Source: Bilabrum cf. latius
Taxonomy: Eukaryota; Bigyra: Bicosoecida; Bigyra; Bicosoecida
Direction: 5' to 3'
Length of the DNA: 64,000 nucleotides
NCBI GenBank assembly: GCA_965178125.1
Contig: OZ237757.1
Span: 310,001 to 374,000 of the forward strand
A program made the translations under genes and the position numbers. Shown here in pieces: positions 36,852-50,300 of this stretch (positions are counted from its first letter, which is position 1; every line of letters begins with the position of its first letter). The notes beneath the pieces were generated by a model. The model was not told the origin of the DNA and ran no database searches. It saw only the letters and a program-made list of their open reading frames with translations.

Positions 36852-39377
36852 ATGGAAATCCAAGTCTCAAATACCGTTAAGCTATGGGAGGTGGACTCAA
36901 CAGCAAAGCCTCCCCGAATCATCGTGCAGCCATCGCTCGAGAAAATCGCCGCTGAAGAACGCATGCCCAGCGACGCCCGTCTGGTGTCGCTGGCCATTTA
37001 TGGCAAAGCGCGAGCCGGTAAAAGTACCACGCTCAATTATGCGCTGGCTTGGCTCCTCCAGAACGCCTACGACCGTCCCGTTCTCGAAGAATATGTGAAA
37101 CAGAACGATGGCCAGGTGGCAAAGTTCCTGACATGCCCTGTGACTGGAGCCTCAGTGCCGCAGCTGTTTGATACAGCAAACTCAGCAGATCCATGCACCC
37201 GCGGGGCAGATGGAGTGTTCGTGCATCTACCGAGAGGCGCATTTGGGCAGACCACCGATATCGTGGTGCTGCTGATCGACTGCGAGGGATCGGGCGCAGA
37301 GGCCGAGGAGCACGGCAACCGGACGGTGCTTCCGGCTCTTGCATTTTCTTCACATGGTTCACTGATCTACGCGCAGCGGGACGCCATCACCCGAGATGCC
37401 GCACTTGACGCCATCGAGCCCATCGTGGAGATGGCGAAGGGCATAGACCGCTCCCATAAGTACGCAGTCCACAAGTCGGAGGCAGCATCCGGTCGCAAAG
37501 AAGGCGTAAAGGTTGCATCAATCCCAGAAGCAGATGGCTCGGACAGTCCTCAACCCCCCCTTGGTGGCCTTCGCATTATGCAATTCATGTGCAACCTTGC
37601 CACAGGCCATGCCGCCAGGCGCGAGCTTCAAGAAGAAGTCTTCGGGTATGAGGACGACCTCGCGACAAGCGCTGCGTCAGCCGTAGATGGCATCATACCT
37701 GGTCTTTCAAGCGCGATCCCGGCGATGGGGTTGCTGGATGGCGCCAAGAGGAACAAGCAGAGGCAGGTTCTGCGAGGGGCCTTCCGTGGCCTGAGCGTGG
37801 GCTGGCTGCCTGCCGTCGCAAGGAGCAGGAGGCGGGGCGGAAAGGTGCCCGAATCCCAGCAATGCGCGCTTCGCGAAGCCCTCGATACGATGCTGTCCGA
37901 AACGGTCGAGGAGCAGATCAAGAGCAGTGCCGGTAGCAGCAGCATGTTCGGAGATCCGACCATGCGGTCGTGCATCACCACTGCCATTCCGAAGCTCCGG
38001 CTGATCGCTGCCAATGCCAACAAAGTCGCCGATCTGTCCAGGATGGAGGGCATCTCCGTGAAGGACCAGCTCGAGCGCAAGGCAGACCGCATCGCCAAGG
38101 ACGCTGCAAGAGACTTGCTGGACAAGGCGATCGCGGCCGCAGAGCAAAGCGACCTGACGTACATGGACCTTGCCCACCGCCTGGCCAACGTGCGTAGCAT
38201 TCCTGCCATCGAGGCAACGTGCGCACGCCTCAAGGAGGCGGCGCTCGAGGCTGCGCGTGATTCATGCATGAAGAAGACAACGTTGGCTCCTACGAAAATG
38301 GGTGAGAGCTACCTCGAAGCGATCGCGGAGGCGCAGCTGAGGCATCTGAGAGAGGCACTCCTGTCGAGGACCAAGCGAGAGGTTGCAGAGGCGAAGCGGG
38401 CTCTCCAACGGTAGATTGGTCCCAGAATTAGCGCTGCAGGATGCGCTGCCTTGAAGGACAGGAAGGTTCCTAGTCTCGTGGAGGCCGCTGAGGGTGTCGA
38501 CAGGAACTCCTATGACCTGCAGGGCACTGGTGAACGGCGGCAGCTCGCTAGAAACGGAGCAGCGCGCAATCTCACTCAGCTCCTTGACTCCCTTGGCCAT
38601 GGGGACACCGAGGACAAGATGGTCTACAGCTTCGATCACGCCATGCAGGAAGAGCTCGCTGGCTGGGTGTCGGAAGCGAAGCAAGCTGCACTCAACGAGG
38701 CACAGCAATCGCACTCTCTTGCTGACAAAGTGACTAAATAGATGACCTGCATCGCTCGAAATCGAAAAGGGATCTACAACGAGCTCAGTTCGCTGCCCCC
38801 GGCGCCAGCAGCAGTTCAAGCGATCGGTTGCGCACAGGCCCGCGGATCCGGTCAGACAGACCCCATTGAGACTCCCTGGAGCAGTGCAGCCGACCTCATT
38901 GCTTCTATTGACTGCTCGTCTGGCGGTGTCGTGCAGGGAATGATCCAAGAAGAGCGACAAGGATGCATGAGGCAGGTACGTTCGGCCATTTCCACGGCTA
39001 GGAGGATGCTTGACCGCGTGATGCAGTGGGATCAGGACGCGAAGACGCAGCTCCGCCTGCAGAGGGAGAGAGAGGAGGCAGAAAGAAGGAGGCGACAGGC
39101 AGAGGAAGCGGCCAGAAAGGAGCGCAAGAAGCAGGAAGCAGAGGAGGAAAGAAAGCGCAAGGCAGATGAGAAAGCTAGGCTCGAGGCAGCAGTGCGGCCG
39201 AGGTATTATACCTGGGTTTCCAGCGTCAGTTACTCAGATGTCATCGTGAGGCCCAGCAGTTCCAGCAGAAGACCCCTAGGGACGACACCAAGGGGGCATA
39301 CTCTTCACAGGGGGGCACGCGGTGGAGTGTACCACATGTCGAGCGGAGGCAACAGGGTGTACCACAAGGGATACTGA
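36852..39377 (+). CDS. GBP/atlastin-like large GTPase with C-terminal coiled coil
   Basis: 841 residues from ATG 36852 to TGA 39375-39377, with TAGs at 38412 and 38739. The G domain shows a P-loop (residues 51-59, GKARAGKST), a switch I Thr in PCTRGADG, a G3-like LLIDCEGSG (GBPs have DTEG) and a candidate G4 RD in YAQRDAI. This pattern fits the guanylate-binding protein branch of the dynamin superfamily. Residues about 330-560 are helical, as in the GBP middle domain, and residues about 690-780 are a highly charged Glu/Lys/Arg coiled coil. The tail is Ser/Arg-rich and ends HKGY; no CaaX box is present. Family members remodel membranes in a GTP-dependent manner; specific role unknown. Confidence 0.78.
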
Positions 39378-39586
39378 TGCTCCACATCGGCAGGTGACTT
39401 TGATGTTCCCTTTGGGGGGGGGGGTTCCTGACTCAAGTTCCTGAGATCCACGAAATACGCCGCTGATCTTTGCCTGGCTCCGGGTCAATCGATTCTGTAC
39501 ATAGTATACACTATACAACACTTTCCATGCCAGGTCTAACCCGAACAGATCCGAGCGACATCCATCCAGGATCCTATCACGTCCCA
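39378..39586. other. Convergent spacer with an 11-G run
   Basis: About 209 bp between the GTPase gene (+) and nuclease gene (-). It contains G11 at 39414-39424 and otherwise no feature. Confidence 0.5.
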
Positions 39587-42500
39587 TCACTGCCGACCAG
39601 TAACTGCATGCTCACAATCTCCCTGGTGCGCGCAAAACGAGCACGACATGAAACCGGGCCGAGCGGGGGCCGCTTCATCCAAATCAGGGCCAATTTGCTC
39701 TGTAGCGCCCAAATCCACCGACCTGCTGCCTGGTCGCACACCGAGAGCGGCCTCCATGTCTAACACGTCATCAACACCACGACGCAGCCGTTCCACCACA
39801 GCTACACCGTAGCCAGCAGAGCCCTTGAACGGCAGCATGACATCTGACGCGTCCACACAGCGCGATCCATCTTCTCCACTAACAACCCCGACGGCATGCG
39901 GCTCCCCCAGCCTGTGCTTGAGCAGTGAAGCATAGGCTGCGAGCTGTGGGCTGTTGCGAGCAATGCCCCTCAACCTCGCTGAAGTGTCAGCATAACCACT
40001 TGCCACCGACTGTTGGCTGCGCCCTGCACGCTCCCACCCTGAGTCGTGGCTCGGGTTGGACTTGATGTCCACGATTGAGTAAGGCATCCCCGGCACTGCA
40101 GCCCAGCCGAAGTCTGCCAGGAGGTCCATGCCGGCCTCCATGCCCTCCACAGATTCTGTATCGAGGATTTCCTCGATGTGCTTAGACCCGAGAAGCTACA
40201 TTGCCGAGCCCATGGATGTACCGGTGCACTCCACCCTGTCAATGATGCCCGTGAACAGCACTGGAATACTCCCTGATGCCGCGTCCCCGCCTGCACCTCC
40301 GCTGCGCTCTGCTTCCTGCAGCCCACCAACCCAGGACTCCTTCCATACACCGGCAGCAGGGTCAAATCGCCCGGACACCTGCAGCTCATGCAGCACGCCG
40401 ACCTCATGGTGCAAATCAGACGCAGGCTCAGGCAGCTTGCTGCTGCTGTCGCTCAGATCTGCGTGTAGGCGGGCACCGATCGCCGCTTCCTGTGCCAGCA
40501 GACATGCCCACCGCAGCAGCGGTCGGGTTGATGCCCACTGGCTGTTCGTCAGCTCCTGCATCGGGATTCCAAGCAACATGGGATCCTCGGCATCTTGCGT
40601 AGATAGAGAGTCATTCGCAGTGCTAGCCTCGGTCGCACCATTTCGTACCGGATCAGGGGCATCGCCATGCCAGTGGGCGGTTGCCGCAGCCACACGGCCT
40701 AGCGGACTCTTTGAAGGTTGTAGTGGGCCGTTCTTATGAACGGTGGACAGGATTGCCTCATGCATCCGGGCGCTGGACCGGCCGCTCCGCCAGGCCCGCA
40801 CCTCATCGGGCGTGACAAGTGCCTTTTCAATTACACCTCTTAGAGTTTTGTCCACTTTGTGCATTGGCATCGCCAGACCTGCCCAGCTGATCTCAGTCTG
40901 CAGTTTCATTGCATGGTACAGCACCTGCTCAATGTCAGTCTTGTCCAGCAGCGCGCCGTCACTCTTGCGACTCGCATCGACTAGAAGATCACGCTGCACG
41001 CCCATCCGACGAAGCAAATCATCGCCCCACTCATGGCTGCTCCAGCCTTGCTCGTCGCACACGTCAGTAAGATACCTCGCTAGCCCCAAGCGGTCCGTAC
41101 CTCCGATCGCGGCTGCCAGCCTGCCCCCGAGCTCCAGAGCCGAATGCACAACCGAGCCGTATGCAAGCTGTACCGACTTGCGCTACGAAGCAACGTCACC
41201 GGCATATCTGGAAAAGTAGAACGACCTCTTGCATCTCTCTAGCTCCATCAGCCGCGAGTGGGACAGCACAACGGGAGCATTGGCCGCTTTGATCGCGTCG
41301 GCTCGAAGATGCGCGACTGCACCGGGCACACTCCCCGAGGGATGCGACATCATTTTGGGGTCTGGTCGCGCGACGTTCTATGCAGCCGGCGACGCCGGTG
41401 AGGCGAATAATCCCTGCGCAACAACGCCAAGTGTGGCCCCACCACTGTGCTCATTGATGACCCTGGGTGACGGGCGCGTCGGCCGCTGGCTGGACATTTT
41501 GGAGCGACGGATCGCAAGCAAAGCGCCTTTGCTTATGGACTTGCGCCAGTTCCATCGCTGGATAGACCTGAGCTTGCCGCCCTCTGGTCCAGTGACAATT
41601 GGTGTGCCAGCTGGCGGAGCGTCAGCCTCAGCGGCATGAATGGATCCAATTGAGGACGTACCTGCGCCGGCTTCCGTCGCATTTTCTCGCAGCTCAGCGT
41701 AGATCTGCTCCATTCCACCTAAGGCCGGGGATACGGGGCCCCCTTTCCCTTCCGCTGCTTCGTGGCAATTGGGAACGATCACGGTATCGAACTGAGAGGC
41801 AGGACCGGGGTACCCTACCCTGTCACTGATCAGCAGCACACCGGTCCTGCGAGTGCCACTTCCATCCGCGCCATCATTGACGCCCTCCCCCGCGTCAATC
41901 CACTCACTGGACCATCCAAGGTCAGCCTCATCGTCCAGGGACGACACGCCCTCCTCGTCCAAAACTGTATGCTCCGATGGTACCACTCGCAGCGACGCAG
42001 CCTGCCGCACCAAATCCAGCTGGTCCTGAGGATTGCTTGCCAAGGCGCGGCTGCTTGCCGACTGCTGTCGCTGTATGGATCGCAGGCGCGAGTAGAGCAC
42101 CTACAGCGGGCGCGCTGCCCCCGCTAGGTCAGGCGCCAGGTTTGTGTCACCCCCCGTCGATAAGGAGGAAGCAATGCCCGAGTCGGTGGCGAACTCGAGG
42201 AGCGCAATGTGCGCTGGCCTGCGAATGACGGCAGCCTGGAGCCGCTGCAGGTCACGAACGAGCCGTTGCCCTGGGTCTAGATTCGCCGAGTCACCTCTCT
42301 GGGACTCGTGTGGCCTCCCAATCGCTGCGGATGAATCGATTCCGAATTGCGACACGGAATTTCCATCTCCATCGTCTGCTTCACTCGCTGTTATGGCGTC
42401 TGCAATAGAGGCGGATCGCGCGTCTTGCTTATCGTTCCACCGTTGAAGCGCGCCCGGGTCTGACGACTGAGCAATGTCACTCCAAGCCCCCTCCTCGAGC

Positions 42501-44380
42501 ATTGTCCTCAGCTTGGTCCCATCACCGCCCGCGCGCTGCGCCAGCACGCTCGCTGTCAGAGCCGACGTGCCGTACAGACTGCTGCTAAGCAGCGCAAGAA
42601 CGGGCGCTGTGTCTTCCGGTCGTGCAGCAGCAACGAATGCCTGCACGCACGTCCACACGGCAGCGTGCTGGATCGGCGCGATAGATCGGTTGTCAACGAT
42701 GTCGCCTCCAGACTGCTGCACCGCTCGGGTCACTGCTTCAGCCAGCTCATCTTGCGCCGAGACAGGCAGCAAGTCTAGCAACAGTGCCACTTTATCACCC
42801 CTACTTACAAGCTGAGTGGACATGGCAGCGATCATCCTGTGCTCCTGCAGATCGTCACCGTCAAGCACCAGCTCGAGGACATGATGCCCGGGAGATGCCA
42901 GCGGTTCGTTTCCTTGCTCTGCCGTCGGGGAAGGAGACTCCCCGTCTTTGCTTGCTGATGCAGCACCCATCAGTCTCCATCCGTGGCCTTGAGAACTGCT
43001 TGGGCACCGCGATGCTGCTGCCTGGACTGTATCGCTTATCGTGGCACTCCTGCGTTGCGCGCCCGGCCGCTCGTTGGCCGACTGTGGTTGGTCTGCCGTG
43101 CTTCTCGCTGCCAAAATAGGCTGCTTTGATGCGTTGGCTAGTGTTTCAGACGTCAAGACAGCCAAGCTATTGGCGAGCTTGCCTAGTACCTCAGTGGAGC
43201 CAGTTGAAGCAGCAGACGATGGGCCTGGTATTTGCCCAGACGACGCACCGCCATTCTGACCGTCTCTAAACCCCTGGCATGCCCACTCGATCAGCTCACG
43301 CTGATCCGCCTCCACAACAGAGGCCGCCCCCGTCCTCCTGGGCTGGTCAAAGTCGGACAGCACAGCGAGACCGAGGTCGTGCCCTGCCTCCGACACGCCA
43401 GCTCCGATCGATCGGAGCAGTGAGGCATCTAATGGTGTGAGGCTCTCTCCCTCCGCGACCAGCATGATCCCGGTCCTGCGCGCGCCATCGAGAGATGCAC
43501 TGGTGCTGGCCCCAGCGCTGCCGCTCGCGCCGACGGGCAGGAGCGCATCGACAATCTGCTCGATGGCGTCGACACGCATGTCCAGTGGGGTATCGCAGTG
43601 AAGGAGCGAGATGAGCGCTTCCGCGTCGTCCTCGTAGCCCCATGGGCTGACCCCAACGCCACCGGGGGAATTCCCCCCTGGGCGTCTCCCTTCCGAACGA
43701 CTGCCGCGGGCCCACGCGTGCCACACTGCGTAGCTTTTCGCCAGCTCTACAGCTGCTCGCAGTGTCTTGGTCGTCTTTGACGCCCGCAACAGTTTGGTTT
43801 TGGTGCCGCGAGGGGGTGACAGCTGGGTCATCAGCTCGCGCAGCTGCTCCCGCTCTGCCTCGGCTGCAGCAAGCCTCGGCTCGAGCCGTGCAGTAGCAAT
43901 TGCAAGGACGCGTTCTGGAGATACGGCTGAGGACCGAAGCCTACGAAATCCATTTATAATAGTTGGTGCATACCGCAGAGGATCACCAACTGGTCGTAGA
44001 CTGCGTAGTGGCAAGGAGGGCAACAACCTCTTGAATTGCTGCACGCTTGGTTGAACGGCCGAACCTTCCGCTTCGTTGACTGAGCTCGAATCAAACGATT
44101 CCACGAGTTCAGTCACATCAGTGGATGATTCTTGGATACCTCTATTGGTGCCAAGAAGAGAACTGCGTAAGGCTTCCTCCCGCATTCGTGCACCAGTTCG
44201 AAACGACAGCTCCTGACCAAGCGAAGACAACGATCGGGGAGCTCCAGTGTGCGTGCCCATAGGGAGAACTTCAGTACAGACGCTGTCGATGCTTGGGGTG
44301 ATAGAATGGCGCAGTGCCACTGGAGTCAAGAGGCAGATGTTGCCGGCTGGCACCTGCTTTGCGCTAATCAGCCTGCCCAT
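39587..44380 (-). CDS. Degenerate UvrD-like helicase fused to Fe-S PD-(D/E)XK nuclease
   Basis: About 1,597 residues from ATG 44378-44380 to TGA 39587-39589, with TAGs at 42101, 41378, 41183 and 40196. The C-terminal third is a RecB/AddB-type nuclease: SHSRLMELERCKRSFYFSRY, YGSVVHSALE, FTGIIDRVE, the catalytic YSIVDIKSN, and PQLAAYASLL (the Q-xxx-Y helix). It closes with CSFCAHQGDC, a Cx2Cx5C cluster that with the earlier Cys matches the AddB-type 4Fe-4S set. The N-terminal two thirds keep the order of UvrD blocks (VSPERVLAIATA; AEGESLTPLDASLLRSI where DEYQDLTP is expected; LAVLSDFDQPRRTGAA for VVGDPDQSIYxFRGA). There is no GxGKT, and the Walker B DE is lost. The helicase motor therefore looks inactive while the nuclease looks intact. 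A role in DNA repair or processing is inferred. The start is uncertain: 44258-44260 is an alternative ATG. Confidence 0.65.
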
Positions 44381-44394
44381 TTGCTTGCCCAACT

Positions 44395-47300
44395 ATGCAA
44401 TCACGAAAGAATACGACGGGAAGTTCTACACCAAAACCTTATCGCGACCAACTGCATGAAGAAATCGGCTCATATATCGATGCAGACACGTTTGAAGAAT
44501 TGATGGCGAGAGCGCCGAACCTCGACAGGCGCGAAGGAACCTTCGCTTCGCTGCCGATGCCAAAACTTATATTTCTTGGGGTTCAAGATTGCCCTAGACT
44601 CGTATTGCATCAAATCATGGATATTTAGGACGAATTGGACCAGTCGCGTAGGGACCTATCGGAGTTGGTGCAAGAAGTTAAGTATTGGGAGTCGAGAGTG
44701 AGTCAAGCCGCTTTATCTTGCGATACGCTCGTCCGCTTCTGGCATACATGTTCGCCGCACGCCCGATTTCAGGTTAAACAATCGCAGTATGATACCAAGA
44801 GGGCTCATTTTGCAGCGATGAAGCGCGGGACTCGGGAATGTGCAAGAGTAGGCATGTCGTCCATGAATGAGATCTAGGTATCGCTGTTTGCAGCACGGCA
44901 TGCTGGCGTAGGTATGCCTGCTCCTGTCAGACACTTTCTCAGATAGGTAACATAGGCAGCGACTACGTGTGCTGATAGCCAGCTAGCTCAGCTAAAAGGA
45001 CTGGAAAGATGGCTGCACGAGGAAGTAGGCGAGCAGGTGTCTCTTGTACCAACGTCTTCATCCGATTCCGAGAGCGACAGTGACATGTCTGGCTCGCTCG
45101 ATCCATAGGATAAAGTATCGGTTATTTCAGTTGAAAAGAAGCGCGGCATGGGTCAGGATACTGGCGTCGCTCTGCCCCGAGCAGCTGCTGCAGCCCCCGC
45201 GTCAAGCCGAGCCGGGGCAGGTGCTTCAAGCGGGCGAGCATCGGTCGCCAGTGGCATGTCAGCATTTGCACGATCAGACGAAGGCGATGGCAGCTCGATG
45301 GACAGCGAGGATTCCAGTGATTCAGACGCATTGGGCAGTAGCAGTACCCTGGGCCGCGCCCTCACCGCCCAGCAGCCTGGCGTGCACTCGCCACAGCGCG
45401 TAGCCGGCACTGCCCAGAAGTCGCGGTCGAAGAGCGCAGGCAGAATCCGGCAAGGTCACCGAGGCGCAGCATCTCCGCCAGCAAACGGGCCCGCCAGCGG
45501 CAGGCACAGGCGCTCCTCGGTCCCAGCTGGTGGCGCTGCTGTCGTGCCAGAGCACATTCGGGCTGAACTATAGGCAGCAGCACGCTCTGCTGAAGCTGCA
45601 GGCACTGGCAAGAGCGGGAAAAGCAAGCAAGCACATAGCGATGGATTTGATCGAGCCAGGTCCGACCTGTCAGCTGCAGGTGCGCTCCACCTGCTCCCGC
45701 TAGCGTCTCCTCTTCAAGCAGAGCGGCTGCCCAGCGGGGCACCTGAGTCAGCCAGCCAGCTGGGCCGGAAGGAGCTGATGGAACTGCTAGTGGGGCTGTA
45801 CAGGAAGCACGACCGGGCCATTGACATCATGCGCAAGAGGCACGAGCGGTCCATCTCGGCTATGGCGCAGGAGGTGAGGCAGGCCCATGAGCAGGCCAGG
45901 CATGAGAGGGCAGCGAGCAGTGCCAGGCTGGGCGCGCTATCAGGGCTACAATCAAGGCAAGGATCACCCACAAAAAGCTCCCAAGCTCCCATCGCTATTC
46001 GCAAGGAAGCAGATCCTAGGGACGAGATTGCCGGTGAGGGGGGCCATCGACCAGCTGGGGGACAGCGGGAAGGTGTGCACAGAGGTGAGGCGCAGGACTT
46101 TGGGGCACAGAGCATATCGGCTTTATCCATTACTTCTCGAGGATCGCGTGGCTCAGGTCCTTCCGAGATCCAGATGGCAGCGGCAGAGGCGATGTCGGCC
46201 ACAGCTGCAGCCGTCAGGGCCGTATGTAGGAGGCAGAGCGAGCGGGAGAGGGAGAGGACGCGTGGAGATGAGGGCAGTGGATCCCATAGCATGCGCTCGG
46301 TAAGTCCAAAAATTGATGTGGCGTCAGCTGGGCACGGCAGGCCACGCCGGTACTCTGATGACGAAGACGTGGCTGCCCTGCGTCGTGCTGCAGCAGAGGC
46401 TGGAATCGAAAGAGATGAAGAGAAGAAGAGCGGAAATATGGCGGGGTCCATTGATAGTAACGGGGCAAGCGGGTTGCTTGATGCTGGGAAGGGCGCCGAA
46501 GCTACGACTCTAGGCGCCTCGACGACTGACCTTGCCACCCGGGGCATTGGCTTCGAGACGGCACGGACGGTAGCAGGTCTTGAGCAAGGCAAGTCCCCTA
46601 GCAAATTGAAGTCGCGCTAGTCACCTTCAGCATCCACGGATGAGCCGCCGCTTGCTGAGAAGGACCTGTAGGCCAGAGTGGATGCACTAGAGAAGGAAAG
46701 GGAGGAACTCATGGACGAAATGTGGAGGATGACGCAGGCGCTCGAGGTGCTGGCTGGACAGCAGCAACATCAGCAGTATCATTCAAAGGAGCTAGGGGAA
46801 GGGCCACGCATGCAATCACAGCCAAGCCGGCATCAGCGGCAACCGGGTGAAACTGCATCTTTGTCGTTCGGCAGAGCAAATCAATAGGGCGGGACTAGTA
46901 CAGAGCCTGGAAGCAGAATAGCCACTAGATACGGCGAGGAGCAGCGTGAGGATCTGAGCGGCACAAGGTCTTCAGATATATTGGAAAGCGTGAAGGGCCT
47001 TGTTGGCATTGGGCCAGGGCTGGTAGACACTGGCAGGTGGGGCGGTGGTTCAGCGCCAGCACCTGACAGGCCAATGGGTGCAGACAACGAGGATACCAGG
47101 AGGGGAGATGGGGCTGGTCCAAGTGTCAGCAGTGGCGTATTTGCACAGCCAGACCGTGGCAAGGGATCCCTACCAGTGGATGGCGTTGACTCTGATGGGG
47201 GCGGCACCAAATCAGGCAAACAAGGCAGCATTGAACGGGACGAAGACAAGGTAGAAGGCAGCACTGATGGTGGTTGCTCGGGGCAGACCGAGCAGGAAGA

Positions 47301-50300
47301 GGGTGAAAGCATGGAAGGGGACCAGTTCTCCTTCAAGGATGACGTGGATGTGGGCGGCGCCACTGATGGTGGTGAAACTGACGCTGCTGGTCTCGTGCAC
47401 AGCTCGGCCGCTGGTAAGGATGCATCCACTAATCAAAGCGACGACGAAGACAGCAAGGCAGCGCAGTCCGCAGACCGCGCAGCACAGCAAGCAGTGCGTC
47501 GGCACCTAGAATCGACGGTGAAGCTCCTCTCGGGGCACCTATCTCAGAACGTGGCCACGCTAGAGCAGTGCCAGGAAGAGCTCCAGGCGACTAGATCCGC
47601 GCTCCAGGCCACAAAGTCGCGGCTGTCCGATAGGGAACAAGAGCTTGCAGGTACCAGAAAAGACGTCAAATCGTCAGACAGGGCTGTGGGCGAGCTGGAG
47701 GCTCTGATCGATGAGCTGCAGGCGTAGAATGGAGAGCTGTCGGAACAATTGCAGGAGGCCAAGCTTCGTGAAAGAACAGGGCAGCTTGAGCAGCATTCGG
47801 CTGCAGAAACATCGCATTTACTCCCGGAATCGCTTGTTCCAGTCAGCGTGGAGCCTCAGGAGAGACTAGATGCCGGTGTACCGGACTCGGGCTCGGCTGG
47901 CGCGGGAGATCAGTCTGCGCAGGCCGTGATTGTAGCCAGCGCAGAGGCCGCCAGGCGCGAGGCACGCACCTGCCAGCAGCTGCTGGAGCAGTCCCAGCAC
48001 CGGGTGAAGGACCTGGAGGAGGAGCTATCGCAGGCCAGGACGGCAAATGCCTTGCATAGGTCTCAGTCGTTCACCATGAGGACGCAGCTGGAGGGGCTTG
48101 CGAGGGAGGATGAGAGGCAGGGCGTCGGACGGTTGGAGCTGCAGCAGAATGCGGTCGTTGCTGAGGTGCCATCTACACAGCAGGCGTCTAGCGGCTGGCA
48201 AAAGCCACCTTCAGTGAGACTCGCCGCAGCTGCCGGCATTGAGGCTATGGTGGCTGAAGCTAGGCTATCGCCAGCTCCGATTGCAGTGGCAAAGGACGCC
48301 CCGCACGATGCCGGTGAGGAGACGAATGGCGAGGACTGGAAGGGCAGAGCAGAGGCCGCTGAGGAGCTCGTGCCCCGCCTCGCAGCCCAGCTTCGGGAGC
48401 TACAGGCCACTCATGATCAGCTGCTCCGGGATAGTAATCAGCAGCAGCAGTAGCTGCAGCAGCACGCCAAGCAGCCTTCACCCAAGGCTCCCAAGAGGCC
48501 ACCGCCGCGGCGCCCACTACTCGACCGGGATGGTACTGACCTCTTCGCCACTGCCGGCTCGGTGGCATCCATCTAGTCACCGGGCAGATCAAAGCCCACA
48601 CCAGGTGGTGACTGGCAAGGGAGTGATACCAATCGCTCGCGTGACGACCTGGATCGACAACTGTCCGAAGCTGTGGAGGAGGGCTAGGCCGCCCAGTCGC
48701 GCGCTTTGGTGCTTGGTAGTCAGCTGCAAGACGCCAGGGCTGCCCTAGATGCAGAAAAAAGCAAAGTGGAGCAGCTGCAGCGAGACTTGGAGGCTGTCCA
48801 GGCAGCACAAGACTCCATTGCAAGCGACCTCTCTTCCAAAGAGCGCGAGCTCGATTCTGCCAAGCGGAGAGTGCAAGATGCCGAGCATGCGGCCCGCGAT
48901 GCGCGGAGACAACAGCGAGAGGCAGAGGTGGAACGTAACAGCTTGAAGCGCACCTTGGATGGCATGCAGCAGCAGGTAGATCGTGCCAAGCAGTTCCAGA
49001 GGGAAGCTGAGCGCGACTTGGATGATGCCAGACGCCAGCTCCGCAGCGGTGGCGGCAGCAGCCGCGCAGATGGAACGAGAGAATCCAGTAGGCGATACTC
49101 TAGTGAATTCGAAGACGCCTCGCCGGCAGTGGAGAGGAGGCTCAGGCTGCAGCGGGACGAGGCCAGATCGGAGGTGGAGGCGCTCTCGAGGCGCCTGCAG
49201 CTGCTGCGTGACAAAATGGACGCGAGCGAGGCCAAGGCAGAAGCTGCCGTGGACGAGCTGGCTGATGCGCTCGGCGACCGTGCTGCTGCACAACACGTTT
49301 TGGCTGCGGTTGAAGACGAGCTTGATGCTTGCAAGCGAGCCAAGGATGCTTGGCTCGCTGATCTTGCCACAGAGGCCGGCCAGGCGATCAGGGTGCTTGA
49401 GAGCGTGAGCAATGCGGCACGGAGGCTCGCTGGGTCGTTCGGGGATGTAGGTGGAGAGCTTGCGCGGTCTACCACCCGGTCAAGGAGGCGCGAAGGTCTT
49501 ACTCGCAGCGGCAATGCGTCCGATAGCGACAGTGCCGTAAGTGTGGACGAGTGGCTTCGGGGCAGCGGGGCCAAAGCAAGCGCCTCAGGTACTGGCAGAA
49601 AGTCGAAACAGGGGCGAGGAGTTAGGCACAGAGAGAAATTGGAAACCAAGGATGGCCCCCTTCCATTGAGTGTCAGTCGTTTGCACGCGGCGGTGATGCG
49701 CGGCCTCTCCCAGGTCGGGTCAAGCAGCAGATCCGGTGCTTCGAGGGGTCGCGTGACCTCCGTCAAGCAGGTGCAGGAGGCCTGGAGGTCAATTGGCTTG
49801 GCCAGCAAGGCGATTGAGACGATATTTGACGACGCTGAGCGACACTTGCAGCGGTGCAATGCACGAGCAGACAGGCTGCAGGGCAAGCACGAGGAGGCAG
49901 TGGCAGCAGCGGAGGAAGCCAGGCAGCAGGCCATTGCAGCGGAGGAAGTGGCCACAGATGCAGAAATCAGGGCACAGGAAGCGGAGGAGAAGCTAAAAGA
50001 ACAGCATCAGAGCATGGAAGCAGAGCTGAAGGAGGCAAAGCAGCGGGCAAGGCGAGCCGAAGACAAAGCGAACCACCTGGAGAAGCATTAGAGCGTGGCT
50101 GCCCAGGCTGCCCTCGACGCTTAGCACCAGCTAGAGCGAACGCGCAGCCAAGCAGATGACTCTGCAGACAGGGCGGAACGGCTACAGCAAGAAGTGGATC
50201 GACTGGGGCAGCAGGTGGCTGAGGCAGACCGGGCGATAAACTCCCTCGAGGAGCAGCTAAACAGCGCGCGTTCGGATCTAGAGCAAGCCAAGTCGCATGC

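Noticed and set aside
48720-49955. 411-aa - strand ORF opposite the giant coiled-coil gene
   Set aside because: Ser/Leu/Ala/Cys-rich antisense shadow of the heptad repeats.
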